Origin: Microtetraspora glauca
GTDB taxonomy: Bacteria > Actinomycetota > Actinomycetes > Streptosporangiales > Streptosporangiaceae
DNA: 64,000 nt
Assembly (NCBI GenBank): GCA_001570385.1
Contig: BBYL01000010.1
Span: 186,001 to 250,000, forward strand
Direction of reading: 5' to 3'
Positions 42,562 to 53,519 of the stretch are shown piece by piece. How positions within the stretch are numbered: the first letter of the stretch is position 1; every line of letters begins with the position of its first letter. The notes under the pieces were generated by a model. It saw only the letters and a list, made by a program, of their open reading frames with translations. It was not told the DNA's origin and did no database searches. Position numbers and translations under genes: made by a program.

Positions 42562-45188
42562 CGGAGTTCCGGTGCGGAGACCCCGCCGTCAGGCGTGGGG
42601 AAGGCACCGCCCTCCCTTCGTTCTCCGTCGTGCCCCGGACCGTAGTCGGCGGCCGTATCCCAGGAGATGGGCAGGGTGACGGTCATGGTGAGCCCTCCTC
42701 CTGGGGTCTCCTCAGGCACCAGCGTGCCGCCCATGGCCTCGGTCAGCCCCCGTGAGAGCGCCAGCCCGAGTCCCACTCCGGTGTGGTTGTCCCGGTCGCC
42801 GAGGCGCTGGAACGGCAGGAAGACCCGGTCGTGCGCCTCCGGCGGGATGCCGGGGCCGCGGTCGACGACCCTGATCTCCACGAGGCTACCGTGCCTGCTC
42901 GCGGTGATCAGCACCTTCTCCTCCGGGGGGCTGTAGCGAACCGCGTTGGCCATCAGGTTGGCCAGTACACGTTCCAGCAGGGCCGGATCGGCGAGGACCT
43001 CGGGAATTTCGACCGAGATGTCCCCATCGACGCGGTCCCAGAGCGGCCCGAGGTCGTCGATCGCCCGAGGGACGACGTCCTCCAGCGCGGTCGGCCCCAA
43101 TGCCAGCCCGAGTGCCCCGGCCTGGAGGCGGCTCATGTCGAGCAGGTTGGCGACCAGCCGGTCCAGCTTGAGCAGCGACTCGTCCGCGGTGGCCAGCAGC
43201 TCCGCGCGGTCCTCGTCGGTCCAGTCGATCTCGGTGTTGCGCAGGCTCTCGACCGCGGCCCTGGCCGAGGCGAGCGGGGTACGCAGGTCGTGGCTGACCG
43301 CGGCGAGCAGGGCGGTCCGCATCTTGTCGGCCTCGGCGAGCGGCCGGGCCTGCTCGGCCTCCTCCTCCAGCCGCTGCTGGCGCAGCGCGATCGCCGCCTC
43401 CGCCGCGAACGCCTCCAGGACCCTGCGGTCGGAGGCGTCCAGCAACCGGCCGCGCGCGGCGAGCACCAGATCGTCGTCGATCACCACGTCGGTGTCGGCC
43501 GCACCGGGGCAGGCGCACGGCGGGCCTCCGGTGGTCGCGACGATGCGCCAGGCGTCCGGGTCCGCCTGGTCTCCGGGACTCGGCGGGGTGCCGGCCCGGC
43601 GTTCGAGGAGCGTGACCGCGGCCAGACCGAAGGTCTCCCTGAGGCGGCCGAGCAGCGACGGCAACGCCGCCTCCCCGCGCAGCACGTGGCCCGCGAGCGT
43701 CGATAGCACCTCGGCGTCCGCGCTGGCTCTGGCCGCCTCTCTCGTACGGCGGGCCGCGACGTCCACGACGGCGCTCACCATGACCGCGACCAGCACGTAG
43801 ATCGCCAGCGCGAGCAGGTTCTCCGGGCTGTAGATGGTCCAGGTGTAGAGGGGCGGCGTGAAATACCAGTTGAGCAGCGCGAACCCGACCACCGCCGCGG
43901 TGATGGCCGGCCACATGCCGCCGACCAGCGCCACGACGACCACCATGAGGAGGAAGAGCAGGATCTCACTCGGCAGGGTCGCTTCCTCTCGGAACGCGAC
44001 CAGCATGGCGGTCAACACGGGGATGCCGAGCCCGGCGAGCCCCCAGCCGGCCAGGCGGCGCCTGCGGGTGAGGGCGGCCCTCGACCGGGAGCCGCGGGTC
44101 CTGCCTCTGCTGATCTCACCGTGAGTGACCATGTGGACGTCGATGGAACCCGACAGTGCCGTGGTCGTGACGCCGACGCCGCGCGAGAACAGCTGCGCGA
44201 GCCTGCCGCGCCGGGAGGCGCCCAGCACGAGCTGGGTGGCGTTGACGCCACGCGCGAAGTCGAGCAGGGCGCGCGGGATGTCGTCGCCGACCACCTGGTG
44301 GTAGGTGCCGCCGACGCTCTCGACCAGCGTGCGCTGCCTGGCCAGGCTCGCCGGGTCCTGTCCTGCCAGCCCGTCGGCCCTGGTGACGTGTACGGCGAGC
44401 AGGTCGGCGCCCTTGCTCCGGTCCGCGATGCGCGTCGCCCGGCGTACCAGGGTGTCGCCCTCGGGTCCGCCGGTCAGCGCGACCACGACCCGCTCACGCG
44501 CCTCCCAGGTCCCGGCGATGCCGTGCTCGGCCCGGTAGCGGTCGAGCTGCTCGTCGACCTTCCCCGCGACCCAGAGGAGGGCCAGCTCCCGCAGGGCGGT
44601 CAGGTTGCCGACGCGGAAGTAGTTCGACAGCGCGGCGTCGACCTTCTCCGGCGGGTAGACGTTGCCGTGCGCCATCCGGCGGCGCAGCGCCTCCGGCGAC
44701 ATGTCGACCAGCTCGATCTGGTCGGCCCGCCGTACGACCTCGTCGGGGACGGTCTCGCGCTGGGGGACGCCGGTGATCTCCTGGACCACGTCGTTGAGCG
44801 ACTCCAGGTGCTGGATGTTGACCGTGGAGACGACGTCGATCCCGGCATCGAGGATCTGCTCGATGTCCTCCCAGCGCTTGGCGTGGCGCGATCCGGGCAC
44901 GTTGGTGTGCGCCAGCTCGTCGATCAGGACCACCCTGGGACCGCGCGCGATGACCGCGTCCACGTCGAGCTCGGTGAGGTGCACCCCCCGGTAGACGAGC
45001 TCCTTCCTCGGCACTATCTCCATGCCTTCGAGCAGTTCGGCCGTACGGGCGCGGCCGTGGGTCTCGACGAGCCCCACGACGACGTCACGCCCCCGCTCCT
45101 GCGCCCTCCGGCCCTCGCCCAGCATCGCGAAGGTCTTCCCCACGCCGGGAGCGGCGCCCAGGTAGATCCGGAGCCGCCCGCGCGCCAT
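42558..45188 (-). CDS. kdpD: KdpD sensor histidine kinase
   Basis: 876 residues. The N-terminal KdpD domain carries Walker A GAAPGVGKT (11-19) and DELAHTNVPGSRHAKRWEDI; a universal-stress-protein domain (RVVVALTGGPEGDTLVRRA ... LVLGASRRGRL) follows, then four membrane helices of the DUF4118 type, a GAF-like linker, HisKA (AVSHDLRTPLAS) and the ATPase domain. It senses potassium and ionic status. I choose the ATG at 45188 because GAGGAG is 9 nt upstream; the ATG at 45197 directly abuts that site. The order kdpD then kdpE after kdpC is standard. Confidence 0.95.
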   Translation of the reverse strand: MARGRLRIYLGAAPGVGKTFAMLGEGRRAQERGRDVVVGLVETHGRARTAELLEGMEIVPRKELVYRGVHLTELDVDAVIARGPRVVLIDELAHTNVPGSRHAKRWEDIEQILDAGIDVVSTVNIQHLESLNDVVQEITGVPQRETVPDEVVRRADQIELVDMSPEALRRRMAHGNVYPPEKVDAALSNYFRVGNLTALRELALLWVAGKVDEQLDRYRAEHGIAGTWEARERVVVALTGGPEGDTLVRRATRIADRSKGADLLAVHVTRADGLAGQDPASLARQRTLVESVGGTYHQVVGDDIPRALLDFARGVNATQLVLGASRRGRLAQLFSRGVGVTTTALSGSIDVHMVTHGEISRGRTRGSRSRAALTRRRRLAGWGLAGLGIPVLTAMLVAFREEATLPSEILLFLLMVVVVALVGGMWPAITAAVVGFALLNWYFTPPLYTWTIYSPENLLALAIYVLVAVMVSAVVDVAARRTREAARASADAEVLSTLAGHVLRGEAALPSLLGRLRETFGLAAVTLLERRAGTPPSPGDQADPDAWRIVATTGGPPCACPGAADTDVVIDDDLVLAARGRLLDASDRRVLEAFAAEAAIALRQQRLEEEAEQARPLAEADKMRTALLAAVSHDLRTPLASARAAVESLRNTEIDWTDEDRAELLATADESLLKLDRLVANLLDMSRLQAGALGLALGPTALEDVVPRAIDDLGPLWDRVDGDISVEIPEVLADPALLERVLANLMANAVRYSPPEEKVLITASRHGSLVEIRVVDRGPGIPPEAHDRVFLPFQRLGDRDNHTGVGLGLALSRGLTEAMGGTLVPEETPGGGLTMTVTLPISWDTAADYGPGHDGERREGGAFPTPDGGVSAPELR

Positions 45189-45193
45189 GTCTC

Positions 45194-46075
45194 TCATCTC
45201 CTCATACCGTCCAGATCCAGGTTAAGTTGCAGCACGTTGACGGCGGGTTCTCCCATGAAGCCGAGGGCTCGCCCGGTCGTGTTGTCCGTGATGAGCCGCC
45301 TGACCCGCTCCAGCGGGATGCCCCGCTCCTTGGCGACTCGGGGCGCCTGGAGCTCGGCGTACGCGACCGAGATGTGCGGGTCGAGACCGGAGCCGCTCGC
45401 GGTGACCGCGTCCGCCGGGACGACGGCCCGCGCCGCGCCTCGCACCGGGACGGTCCGGCCGGCGGCCAGGTCCTCGCCGGGCTTGGCGCACTCGACCGGC
45501 ACGCCCTGGTATCCGGCGATGAACGGCTTCGCCGGACATGCCTGGTTGGCGCTGACCACCCGGGTCGGCGTGCCGACGGCCGGGAAGACCTTGAGAACCG
45601 CCCCGACCCCGTCGCCCGTGCAGTACGGCCGGGCGCCGCTGACGCCTTCGAGCGCGCCCACGGCCACGCTATGCGCGCAGACCTTGGTGAGGAGGCTCTG
45701 CCTGCCGGTGTCCGGCTCGCCCGCGGCGTTCTTCGCCCCGGGCACGGCGAGCACGTCCAGGACGTCCTCGGGCCCCAGGTTGCTCGCCCCGCTCGACGTC
45801 GGGTCGTACCCGGCGCCGGCCGCGCTCGGGCGGCTCTGGAAGTACGTCCTGATCGGGGCGCCGTGGGCGTCGGTGAACGACTGCCCGATGAGGGCGCTTC
45901 CGACGCTCCTGCCGTCCCGTTCTATGAGCGATCCGCCGGCCTTTCCCGGGAAGAGGGCCTGGACCACGCCCGTGGTGACGAGCGGATAGATCACTCCGGT
46001 CACCGCCGTGAGAACGAACAGTGCCCGCAGCGCGGCGAGATGGACCCGGAGCCAGCCTGGCAGACGTTCCATCAT
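45194..46075 (-). CDS. kdpC: KdpC, potassium-transporting ATPase subunit C
   Basis: 293 residues, about 100 longer than E. coli KdpC because of an insert (about 110-215) with four cysteines (KVCAHS, PYCTGDG, NQACPA, VECAKPG). One N-terminal membrane helix ([28 protein letters not shown]) is followed by the extracellular part with [25 protein letters not shown] and [10 protein letters not shown]. KdpC stabilises the KdpA-KdpB complex. The ATG overlaps the kdpB stop. Confidence 0.93.
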   Translation of the reverse strand: MMERLPGWLRVHLAALRALFVLTAVTGVIYPLVTTGVVQALFPGKAGGSLIERDGRSVGSALIGQSFTDAHGAPIRTYFQSRPSAAGAGYDPTSSGASNLGPEDVLDVLAVPGAKNAAGEPDTGRQSLLTKVCAHSVAVGALEGVSGARPYCTGDGVGAVLKVFPAVGTPTRVVSANQACPAKPFIAGYQGVPVECAKPGEDLAAGRTVPVRGAARAVVPADAVTASGSGLDPHISVAYAELQAPRVAKERGIPLERVRRLITDNTTGRALGFMGEPAVNVLQLNLDLDGMRR

Positions 46076-48276
46076 GACATCCCCGGAAGGAACTGGATGA
46101 ACAGGTCGATGAGCTTGATCCCGATGAACGGCGCCACGATGCCGCCCAGGCCGTACACGTACAGGTTGCGGGAGAGCAGTTTGGAGGCGCTGGAGGGGCG
46201 GTAGCGCACCCCGCGCAGAGCCAGCGGGATCAGCGCGACGATCACGAGCGCGTTGAAGACGACCGCCGACAACACCGCCGACTGCGGGCTGGCCAGGCGC
46301 ATGATGTTGAGCACGTCCAGCCCGGGATAGACCGCCGCGAAGATCGCGGGAATGATCGCGAAGTACTTGGCGATGTCGTTGGCGATCGAGAACGTGGTCA
46401 GCGCGCCGCGGGTGATCAGGAGCTGCTTGCCGATCTCGACGATCTCGATGAGCTTGGTGGGGTTGGAGTCGAGATCGACCATGTTGCCCGCCTCCTTGGC
46501 GGCGGACGTGCCGGTGTTCATGGCCACGCCGACGTCGGCCTGCGCGAGCGCGGGCGCGTCGTTGGTGCCGTCACCGGTCATGGCGACCAGGCGACCGCCC
46601 TCCTGCTCCTTCTTGATCAGGGCGAGCTTGTCCTCGGGGGTGGCCTCGGCGAGGAAGTCGTCCACCCCGGCCTCGTCCGCGATCGCCTTGGCGGTCAGCG
46701 GGTTGTCGCCGGTGATCATGACGGTGCGGATGCCCATCCGGCGCATCTCGTCGAACCGTTCCCGCATCCCGGCCTTGACCACGTCCTTGAGGTGGATCAC
46801 GCCCAGGACCCGGGCCCTTCCGTCGGCGATCTCCCCCACCACCAGTGGGGTGCCTCCGGACGCGGAGATGCCGTCGACGATGTGGCCCACCCGCCCGGTC
46901 GGATGCCCACCGTTCTCCCGTATCCACCGCATGACGGCGGTCGCCGCGCCCTTCCTGATCACGCGCCCGTCCGGGAGATCGACCCCGCTCATCCGGCTGG
47001 CCGCGGTGAACGCCACGAACCGGACACGCCGACGGCCGGCAAGGGTGGCGTCCGCCGCGGGCGCGCCGTCGGCGCCGTCCACCACGAGGTCATGGCGTTC
47101 GCGCAGGCCGTGCACCCGCTTGGCGAGGACGACGATCGAGCGGCCCTCCGGGGTCGCGTCGGCCAGGCTGGAGAGCTGCGCCGCGTCCGCGAGGTCGTCG
47201 GCGGTCACGTCCTCGACCGGCACGAACTCGGACGCCTGCCGGTTGCCCAGGGTGATGGTGCCGGTCTTGTCCAGCAGCAGCGTGCTGACATCGCCCGCCG
47301 CCTCCACCGCCCGGCCGCTCATCGCGAGCACGTTGCGCTGCACCAGCCGATCCATGCCCGCGATGCCGATCGCGGACAACAGCGCGCCGATCGTGGTCGG
47401 GATCAGGCACACCACCAACGCCACCAGCACCACGCCTGTGACCCCGTGAGCGTTCAACGCCAAAGAATCCGGCACGCCGGGGTTCTGTGCCTTGGAGAAG
47501 ATCGCGAGAGGCTGCATGGCGGCCGTGGCCACCAGGAAGATGATCGTGAGCGCGGCCAGCAGGATGTTCAGCGCGATCTCGTTGGGCGTCTTCTGCCGGC
47601 TGGCGCCCTCGACCAGCGAGATCATCCGGTCGATGAAGCTCTCCCCCGGCTTCTGAGTGATCTGGACGATGATCCGGTCGGACAGCACCTTCGTGCCGCC
47701 GGTCACCGCCGACCTGTCCCCGCCGGACTCGCGGATCACCGGCGCCGACTCACCGGTGATCGCCGACTCGTCGACGGAGGCGATGCCCTCGACCACGTCA
47801 CCGTCCCCGGGGATGATCTCCCCGGCCTCCACGATCACGAAGTCCCCCTGCCGCAGCTTGGCGGCGCCGACCGCGTCCCACCGGCCGACGTCCTTACGAT
47901 CCATGAGGCGGCGGGCGACGGTGTCGCGCTTGGCCGCGCGCAGCGTGGCCGCCTGGGCCTTGCCCCGGCCCTCCGCCACGGCCTCGGCCAGGTTGGCGAA
48001 GACCACGGTCAGCCACAGCCACACCACGATCGCCCAGGCGAAGACCGACGGGGTGACGATCGCGAGGGCCAGCGTGAAGACCGCGCCCACCTCGACCACG
48101 AACATGACCGGGTTGCGCCACAGCGTGGCGGGGTTGAGCTTGCGCAGCGCGTCCGGCAGCGACCGGAGCATCTGCTTGGGGTCCAGCAGGCCGCCGCCGA
48201 TCTTCCCGTCCCGCTTCCTCGGTTTCGCCGGATCGTCCGGCGTACGGCCGGGCAGCGGGCGCGCTCTCGTGGACAT
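46072..48276 (-). CDS. kdpB: KdpB, P-type ATPase subunit
   Basis: 734 residues. The phosphorylated residue is D336 in [14 protein letters not shown] (GESAPVI), [18 protein letters not shown] and the membrane helices are in order. KdpB hydrolyses ATP to power potassium uptake through KdpA. The start at 48276 gives a basic N-terminus ([12 protein letters not shown]) just 2 bp after the kdpA stop, with GGAAGGG upstream inside kdpA. Confidence 0.96.
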   Translation of the reverse strand: MSTRARPLPGRTPDDPAKPRKRDGKIGGGLLDPKQMLRSLPDALRKLNPATLWRNPVMFVVEVGAVFTLALAIVTPSVFAWAIVVWLWLTVVFANLAEAVAEGRGKAQAATLRAAKRDTVARRLMDRKDVGRWDAVGAAKLRQGDFVIVEAGEIIPGDGDVVEGIASVDESAITGESAPVIRESGGDRSAVTGGTKVLSDRIIVQITQKPGESFIDRMISLVEGASRQKTPNEIALNILLAALTIIFLVATAAMQPLAIFSKAQNPGVPDSLALNAHGVTGVVLVALVVCLIPTTIGALLSAIGIAGMDRLVQRNVLAMSGRAVEAAGDVSTLLLDKTGTITLGNRQASEFVPVEDVTADDLADAAQLSSLADATPEGRSIVVLAKRVHGLRERHDLVVDGADGAPAADATLAGRRRVRFVAFTAASRMSGVDLPDGRVIRKGAATAVMRWIRENGGHPTGRVGHIVDGISASGGTPLVVGEIADGRARVLGVIHLKDVVKAGMRERFDEMRRMGIRTVMITGDNPLTAKAIADEAGVDDFLAEATPEDKLALIKKEQEGGRLVAMTGDGTNDAPALAQADVGVAMNTGTSAAKEAGNMVDLDSNPTKLIEIVEIGKQLLITRGALTTFSIANDIAKYFAIIPAIFAAVYPGLDVLNIMRLASPQSAVLSAVVFNALVIVALIPLALRGVRYRPSSASKLLSRNLYVYGLGGIVAPFIGIKLIDLFIQFLPGMS

Positions 48277-48278
48277 GG

Positions 48279-50075
48279 CTAGCGGATCCCTTCCGCCAGC
48301 GGCCCGAGCGCCAGGGCGGGAAGGAAGGTGAGCGCGACCAGCACGACGGTGACGCCGACCACCATGCCGATGAACTGCGGGCGGTGGGTGGGCAGTGTCC
48401 CCGCGGAAGCCGGCACCGGCGACTGCCCGGCGAGCGAGCCCGCCAGGGCGAGGATCAGGACCATCGGCAGGAACCGCCCGAAGGCCATGCACAGGCCGAG
48501 CGTGATGTTGAAGAAGTTTGTGTTCGCGCTCAGGCCGGCGAACGCGGACCCGTTGTTGTTCGACGCGGAGGTGTAGGCGTAGAGCACCTCCGACAGGCCG
48601 TGCGCGCCTTTGTTGAGCATCGCCGCCCGCCCGGCCCCGGTGGCCATCGCGAGCGCGGTGCCGATGAGGACCAGCACCGGAGTCGCCAGGAAGTAGAGCG
48701 ACGCAAGCTTGATCTCGCGGGAGCCGATCTTCTTGCCGAGGTATTCCGGGGTGCGCCCCACCATGAGCCCGGCCACGAAGACGGTGATCACGACCAGGAC
48801 CAGCATGCCGTACAGGCCGGAGCCGGTGCCTCCGGGGGCCACCTCGCCGAGCATCATGTTGAAGAGCAACATGCCGCCGCCGAGCGCGGTGTAGGAGTCG
48901 TGCGCGGAGTCCACCGCGCCGGTGCTGGTGAGCGTCGTCGGGCTGGCGAACATGGCGGAGTTCGACACCCCGAACCTGGCCTCCTTGCCCTCCAGGGCCG
49001 CGCCGATCGCCTGCGGCACGGTGCCACCGTGGCCCAGTTCCGCCAGGTTGGTCACCGCCACGCTCGCCATCGCGATGATGGCCATGATCGCGACGATCGC
49101 GTACCCCTGGCGGTTGTCGCCCACCATCCGGCCGAAGGTCCGCGGCAGGGAGAAGGCGATGACCGTCAGCAGCAGGATCTCCAGCCAGTTGGTCCAGGGC
49201 GTCGGGTTCTCGAACGGATGGGCCGAGTTGGCGTTGAAGAATCCACCGCCGTTCGTGCCGAGATCCTTGATGGCCTCCTGGGTCGCCACCGCGCCGGGGG
49301 TGAAGGTCTGATGGCCTCCGGCCGGCGTGGTCCAGGTGTGCGGGTCGGCGAACGTCTGGATCGCTCCACCCGCGACCAGCAGGATCGCGGCCACGAAGGC
49401 GATCGGCAGCAGGATGCGGACGATACCGCGCACCAGGTCCACCCAGAAGTTGCCGAGATCGTCGGTCCGCCGCCGGGCGAACCCGCGGACCAGCGCGATC
49501 GCGACCGCCATGCCGACCGCGGCCGACACGAAGTTCTGCACGGCGAGGCCGCCCGTCTGCACCAGGTGACCCATGGTGGACTCGCCCGAGTACGCCTGCC
49601 AGTTGGTGTTGGTGGTGAAGCTGACCGCCGTGTTCCAGGCCAGGGCGGGCGGGACCGCGCCCCTGCCCAGGCTGAGCGCGAGATGGCTCTGCAGCCGTTG
49701 CAGGCCGTACAGGAAGAGGATCGACACGGCGGAGAAGGCCAGGACGCTCCGCGCGTAGGCGGTCCAGCGCTGCCCGTTGTCGGGATGCACGCCGATGAGG
49801 CGGTAGACGCCCCGTTCGACGGCGAGATGCCGGTGGCCGGCGTAGACGCGGTACATGTAGTCGCCGAGCGGCCGGTACGCCACGGCGAGGACGACGAGCA
49901 GCGACAGGACGAACAGGAGTCCCGCCGTCCCCGAGGACATCGGGGACGAGGACGTCAGGGATGACGACATCGGGGACGGCGACCGCGACAGCGACGGCAT
50001 GAGGGACGGCATGAGGGACGGCGCTGTGGAGTCCGTCGGAGGCGGCGCCGAGTACGTCATCAGCGAGTACGTCAT
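48279..50075 (-). CDS. kdpA: KdpA, potassium-binding channel subunit
   Basis: 598 residues. Selectivity-filter segments of the four-repeat potassium-channel fold are seen ([90 protein letters not shown]). The ATG shares one base with the kdpF stop (TGATG). An unusual head of about 48 residues (MTYS repeated, then [18 protein letters not shown]) precedes the first normal helix; a shorter start at MSSGTAG is possible. Confidence 0.95.
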   Translation of the reverse strand: MTYSLMTYSAPPPTDSTAPSLMPSLMPSLSRSPSPMSSSLTSSSPMSSGTAGLLFVLSLLVVLAVAYRPLGDYMYRVYAGHRHLAVERGVYRLIGVHPDNGQRWTAYARSVLAFSAVSILFLYGLQRLQSHLALSLGRGAVPPALAWNTAVSFTTNTNWQAYSGESTMGHLVQTGGLAVQNFVSAAVGMAVAIALVRGFARRRTDDLGNFWVDLVRGIVRILLPIAFVAAILLVAGGAIQTFADPHTWTTPAGGHQTFTPGAVATQEAIKDLGTNGGGFFNANSAHPFENPTPWTNWLEILLLTVIAFSLPRTFGRMVGDNRQGYAIVAIMAIIAMASVAVTNLAELGHGGTVPQAIGAALEGKEARFGVSNSAMFASPTTLTSTGAVDSAHDSYTALGGGMLLFNMMLGEVAPGGTGSGLYGMLVLVVITVFVAGLMVGRTPEYLGKKIGSREIKLASLYFLATPVLVLIGTALAMATGAGRAAMLNKGAHGLSEVLYAYTSASNNNGSAFAGLSANTNFFNITLGLCMAFGRFLPMVLILALAGSLAGQSPVPASAGTLPTHRPQFIGMVVGVTVVLVALTFLPALALGPLAEGIR

Positions 50076-50164
50076 CAGAAGCGCTCCGGGAACAGCAGCG
50101 CGACGACCATGAAGATCACCAGGCCGATGGCGACCACGAGCCCGACGGTGTTCACCACGCCCAT
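50075..50164 (-). CDS. kdpF: KdpF small subunit
   Basis: 29 residues, one membrane helix ([20 protein letters not shown]) ending in FPERF. KdpF stabilises the Kdp complex. GGTGGGG precedes the ATG, and the stop overlaps the kdpA start. Short, but position and sequence leave little doubt. Confidence 0.88.
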   Translation of the reverse strand: MGVVNTVGLVVAIGLVIFMVVALLFPERF

Positions 50165-50185
50165 GACCCCACCTCGTACGGCAGC

Positions 50186-50212
50186 GCCCCGCGGAGCCGG
50201 GCTCCGCGGGGC
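50186..50212 (-). terminator. Perfect hairpin between the small membrane peptide gene and kdpF
   Basis: GCCCCGCGGAGCC pairs completely with GGCTCCGCGGGGC around one base. Being 20 bp downstream of a 27-codon reading frame and 22 bp before kdpF, it could attenuate or process the kdp transcript. Confidence 0.6.
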
Positions 50213-50231
50213 AGATCCCGGGCGGCGGCGG

Positions 50232-50315
50232 TCACAGTCGCTCCACCGCCCTGACGGCGAGCCAGAGGAGCGCGAACACCACGACCGTCAGGGCGACGAA
50301 GATGACGTCGGCCAT
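50232..50315 (-). CDS. 27-residue membrane peptide at the head of the kdp operon
   Basis: MADVIFVALTVVVFALLW then VRAVERL: one membrane helix with a basic-acidic tail. GAGGGAG stands 5 nt upstream of the ATG. Similar tiny reading frames precede kdpF in other actinomycetes to my knowledge. It may be an accessory Kdp subunit like KdpF or a leader peptide acting on the hairpin that follows. Confidence 0.65.
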   Translation of the reverse strand: MADVIFVALTVVVFALLWLAVRAVERL

Positions 50316-50349
50316 CGCCACTCCCTCGGAATCCTGAAGTGCACGCTCG

Positions 50350-50367
50350 ACCGCCGGGCCCGGCGGT
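50350..50367. promoter_or_regulatory. 18-bp perfect GC palindrome in the kdp leader
   Basis: ACCGCCGGGCCCGGCGGT is fully self-complementary, 35 bp upstream of the small peptide start. It may be an operator or part of a folded leader RNA. Confidence 0.4.
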
Positions 50368-50508
50368 CCCACCACCAGGAAATCCCCAGATTTGCGGCTT
50401 TTCGGCGATCTTGACGTCTTATATACGAATCCAGAGGGAATCTTGATGACTTTCCTACGCCTGTGACCTGCGGGACGGCATGTGAACAGCGAGAGGTTCG
50501 GCCGGCGA

Positions 50509-52437
50509 TCAGCCGACGTGGACATGGGGGCGGCGCGCCGCGTCGGGCTCGGCCTCGCGCAGCACCTCCCGGGTCAGCGCTGGCACGTCGCCGCCGCCGA
50601 AGAGCAGGTAGCGCAACATGGCGACGGCGGGGTTCCCCTCGCCCCACTGGAAGTAGATGTCCGGCACCTCGCCGGTGCGGTCCCGGATGTACAGCAGGAG
50701 CGCGGCCAGCGCGTTCGCCACCGTCGCGCTCTCGACGCGGAGGATCCGGTGGCCGTACCGCAGGTCGCCCGTGACCCGCAGTTCGCTGCGGAACTGGGAC
50801 GCGTCGAGCACGGTGACCTCGACGAACATGACGGGCTCCGCGCTGCGCAGCCGATGGGTGTACCACTGCTCGCGGAGCTTCTCGTTGTACTCGGCCTGGT
50901 CGCGCCGCCGCGGATCGTTGGCGATCAGATGGATCTCACCGCTGGCCTCGGTGATGAACTCCTGGGCGAGCGTGTCGAGATGGACGTCCGAGACCCGCAG
51001 CTCGGTGGACCGGGTGACCCGCGAGATCAGCGACAGCACGATGATCGCCGCGATGAACAGCGACGCGATCTTCACGCCCTCCGGGCGTACGCGGATGTTC
51101 TCCACCAGCGTGTAGGCGAGGACCAGCGTGATCAGCGCGAAGACCCGGGCCCGCCCGCGCCGTCCTGCCTTGTGCGCGTCCACGGTCACCGCGACGCCCG
51201 CGGACAGGAACAGCACCAGCACTCCGGTCGCGTACGCGCCGCCCTGGGCGTCCACGCTGGCGTCGAATGCGAGCGTGATGGCGACCGCGATGGCGGTGAA
51301 CACGAGGACCAGCGGTCGCACGGCGCTGGTCCAGTCGGGTGCCATGCCGTATCTGGGCAGGTAGCGCGGCACGAGGTTGATCAGACCGGCCATCGCGGAC
51401 GCTCCGGCGAACGACAGGATGGTGATCGTGCTGACGTCGTACAGCGTGCCGAACCCGTTGCCGAGATAGGCGTGCGCCAGGTAGGCCAGCGCCCGGCCGT
51501 TGGCCCTGCCGCCCGGCTGGAACTCGTGCTCGGGGATCAGGGTGATCGTGACAAGGCTGCTGCAGATCAGGAACACGCTCATGATCAGGGCGGCGACGGT
51601 CAGCAGCCGCCTGGCGCCCGCGATGCGCCCCGTGAGATCGCCCTGGATCAGCGGCATCACGGCCACACCCGTCTCGAACCCGGACATGCCGAGCGCCAGC
51701 TTGGGCATCACCAGCAGGGAGACGACGAACAATCCGAGCGGGTCGCCGTGCTGCGTGGTCAGCATCCGCTCCCAGTTCCCGATCAGCTCCGGATGCCCGA
51801 GGACGTGCAGGAGCGCCGTGGCGACCACCACGGCGTTCAGCGCCAGATAGACGCCGACCAGCGCCACGGCGATGCCGATGGCCTCGGTGAAGCCCTTCAG
51901 GAACACTCCGGCGAGAAACGCCAGCAGCAACAGCGTGACGGCGATCTTCTGCCCGGAGAGCACACGGGGAGTGAAGGGGTTCTCCAGGATGTGCGCGGTC
52001 GCGTCGGCCGCGGACAGCGTGATGGTGATGACGAAGTCGGTGGCCGCGAAGCCCAGCAGGACGAGCACGATCAGTTTGCCCCACCAGCGCGGTGCCAGCC
52101 CTTCCAGCATCGCGATCGAGCCCTGGCCGTACGGGCTCTCGACGGCCACCTTGCGGTAGACCGGTAACGCGCCGAACAGGGTCAGCATGACGAGCAGGAC
52201 GGTGGCCACCGGGGCGACGCTCCCCGCCGCCAGCGCGGCGATCCCGGGCTGGTAGCCGAGGCTGGAGAAATAGTCCACGCCGGTGAGGCACATGACGCGC
52301 CACCACGAGTACTGCTTCTCCGGGGAGCGGGGGCCGTGCGGACCCAGGGCCTTCAGGTCCTCGTGCCGGAGGCCGTGCAGCAGCCACGCCCGGAACGCCC
52401 CTTCCCGGACCACCACATGCCGAGCCGACCCGGCCAA
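50509..52437 (-). CDS. APC-superfamily transporter, KUP/KimA-like
   Basis: 642 residues, twelve predicted membrane helices ([61 protein letters not shown]) and a cytoplasmic tail of about 150 residues. The first-helix segment and long tail recall potassium transporters of the KUP/KimA group more than amino-acid permeases. Position next to kdp supports potassium uptake, but this is inference. The TTG at 52437 gives the longest frame; a GTG about 7 codons later is possible. Confidence 0.75.
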   Translation of the reverse strand: MAGSARHVVVREGAFRAWLLHGLRHEDLKALGPHGPRSPEKQYSWWRVMCLTGVDYFSSLGYQPGIAALAAGSVAPVATVLLVMLTLFGALPVYRKVAVESPYGQGSIAMLEGLAPRWWGKLIVLVLLGFAATDFVITITLSAADATAHILENPFTPRVLSGQKIAVTLLLLAFLAGVFLKGFTEAIGIAVALVGVYLALNAVVVATALLHVLGHPELIGNWERMLTTQHGDPLGLFVVSLLVMPKLALGMSGFETGVAVMPLIQGDLTGRIAGARRLLTVAALIMSVFLICSSLVTITLIPEHEFQPGGRANGRALAYLAHAYLGNGFGTLYDVSTITILSFAGASAMAGLINLVPRYLPRYGMAPDWTSAVRPLVLVFTAIAVAITLAFDASVDAQGGAYATGVLVLFLSAGVAVTVDAHKAGRRGRARVFALITLVLAYTLVENIRVRPEGVKIASLFIAAIIVLSLISRVTRSTELRVSDVHLDTLAQEFITEASGEIHLIANDPRRRDQAEYNEKLREQWYTHRLRSAEPVMFVEVTVLDASQFRSELRVTGDLRYGHRILRVESATVANALAALLLYIRDRTGEVPDIYFQWGEGNPAVAMLRYLLFGGGDVPALTREVLREAEPDAARRPHVHVG

Positions 52438-52617
52438 CCGGTCACCCCCGCAGCATCACCGATCGAACCCGCGTGAACCCGCATGGATCCGGTCGATCGG
52501 ACACCGATCCGCCGCGAGGCGAAGGGCGTTCCGCGGGAAGGCCGCGTGTGGACCACACGCCTGATCTCGGATACCCCGGGGTCCCTGGGTCGAACCACGG
52601 CCCCGGGACGAGCACGG

Positions 52618-53328
52618 TCACCAGGGGCGCGTCGCGACCTGGTCGAGGAACCGGTCGACCAGCCGGTGCGCCCGGACGACGGCGGCGGGCTCCTCCGCCC
52701 TGGTCGTCGCGGCGAGACGCTCGACGTCGCCGCCGTGCGCGGTCACCCAGTCACCGCCGCCGTTGCCGAGCCAGCCGTCCAGCATGGCGACCGTCAGCTC
52801 GGGGTGGAACTGCACCGCGAGGCTCCGCCCGATGGTGAACGCCTGCGGCGCGACCCGCGTACGGGCGAGGGGTGCGGCGCCCGGGGGCGGGCTCCAGCGG
52901 TCCTGGTGCCACTGGAACCACGGGCCCGCCTCGACGAGGCCCGGCGCGCCGGTCTCGATCGTGGACCAGCCGATCTCGGGTTCGGAGCCGCGCTCGACCC
53001 GACCTCCGAGCGCGGCGGCCAGTGCCTGGCCGCCGAAGCAGATGCCGAACACGGGCACGCCCGACTCGTGCGCCCGGCGCAGGAAGTCCAGCTCCTCCCG
53101 GATCCAGGACCCGATCGCCGCCCCGTCGTACACCGACCAGGGAGCGCCCATCGGCACGATCACGTCGTAGTCGCGGGGATCGGGGAAGGCGACCTCGACG
53201 TCGGGAGCGTGGAAACGGTCCGCCGGGACCACGGGGAACTCCACGAGCTCGTATCCGCGCCGCTCGAACCCCTCCCCGATCGGCCCCGTGGGCGAGACGT
53301 GGTCCTGCTGGACGAACAGCGCGCGCAT
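52618..53328 (-). CDS. Type 1 glutamine amidotransferase family protein
   Basis: 236 residues. The class I triad is visible: nucleophile Cys in FGICFGGQ, His and Glu in VQFHPE. It is a stand-alone GATase like the GuaA N-terminal domain or gamma-glutamyl hydrolases (PuuD/YfeJ-like). There is no synthetase partner nearby, so it may act on gamma-glutamyl compounds; the substrate is unknown. A dyad lies upstream. Confidence 0.87.
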   Translation of the reverse strand: MRALFVQQDHVSPTGPIGEGFERRGYELVEFPVVPADRFHAPDVEVAFPDPRDYDVIVPMGAPWSVYDGAAIGSWIREELDFLRRAHESGVPVFGICFGGQALAAALGGRVERGSEPEIGWSTIETGAPGLVEAGPWFQWHQDRWSPPPGAAPLARTRVAPQAFTIGRSLAVQFHPELTVAMLDGWLGNGGGDWVTAHGGDVERLAATTRAEEPAAVVRAHRLVDRFLDQVATRPW

Positions 53329-53346
53329 GACACCCCCAAGAAATTA

Positions 53347-53358
53347 TTTGGCACCAAA
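53347..53358. promoter_or_regulatory. Dyad TTTGG-CA-CCAAA upstream of the amidotransferase
   Basis: Twelve-base inverted repeat in an AT-rich stretch 19 bp before the ATG. Position on or next to the promoter suggests a repressor site. Confidence 0.45.
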
Positions 53359-53519
53359 CGATATCTCGGGGAACCCGCCTCGTACCAGCGCGAGCGCCGT
53401 CCCACGGGCACCCGCGCGCATCAGCCCGCACGGCCGACCGGTCGGGTCAGCGGGCGCGTGGAGGGGCGGTGGAACTGCGCGTGATCAGCTCTATCAGGCC
53501 GGCGAACAGGTCGAGCACG

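Noticed and set aside
50316..50480. c-di-AMP riboswitch in the kdp leader
   Set aside because: Some short words and a hairpin fit loosely, but I cannot fold the conserved core by eye. A covariance-model search (ydaO-yuaA) would decide.
52541..52620. tRNA-like GGGTCGAACCACGG segment
   Set aside because: No acceptor or anticodon stem can be paired around it.
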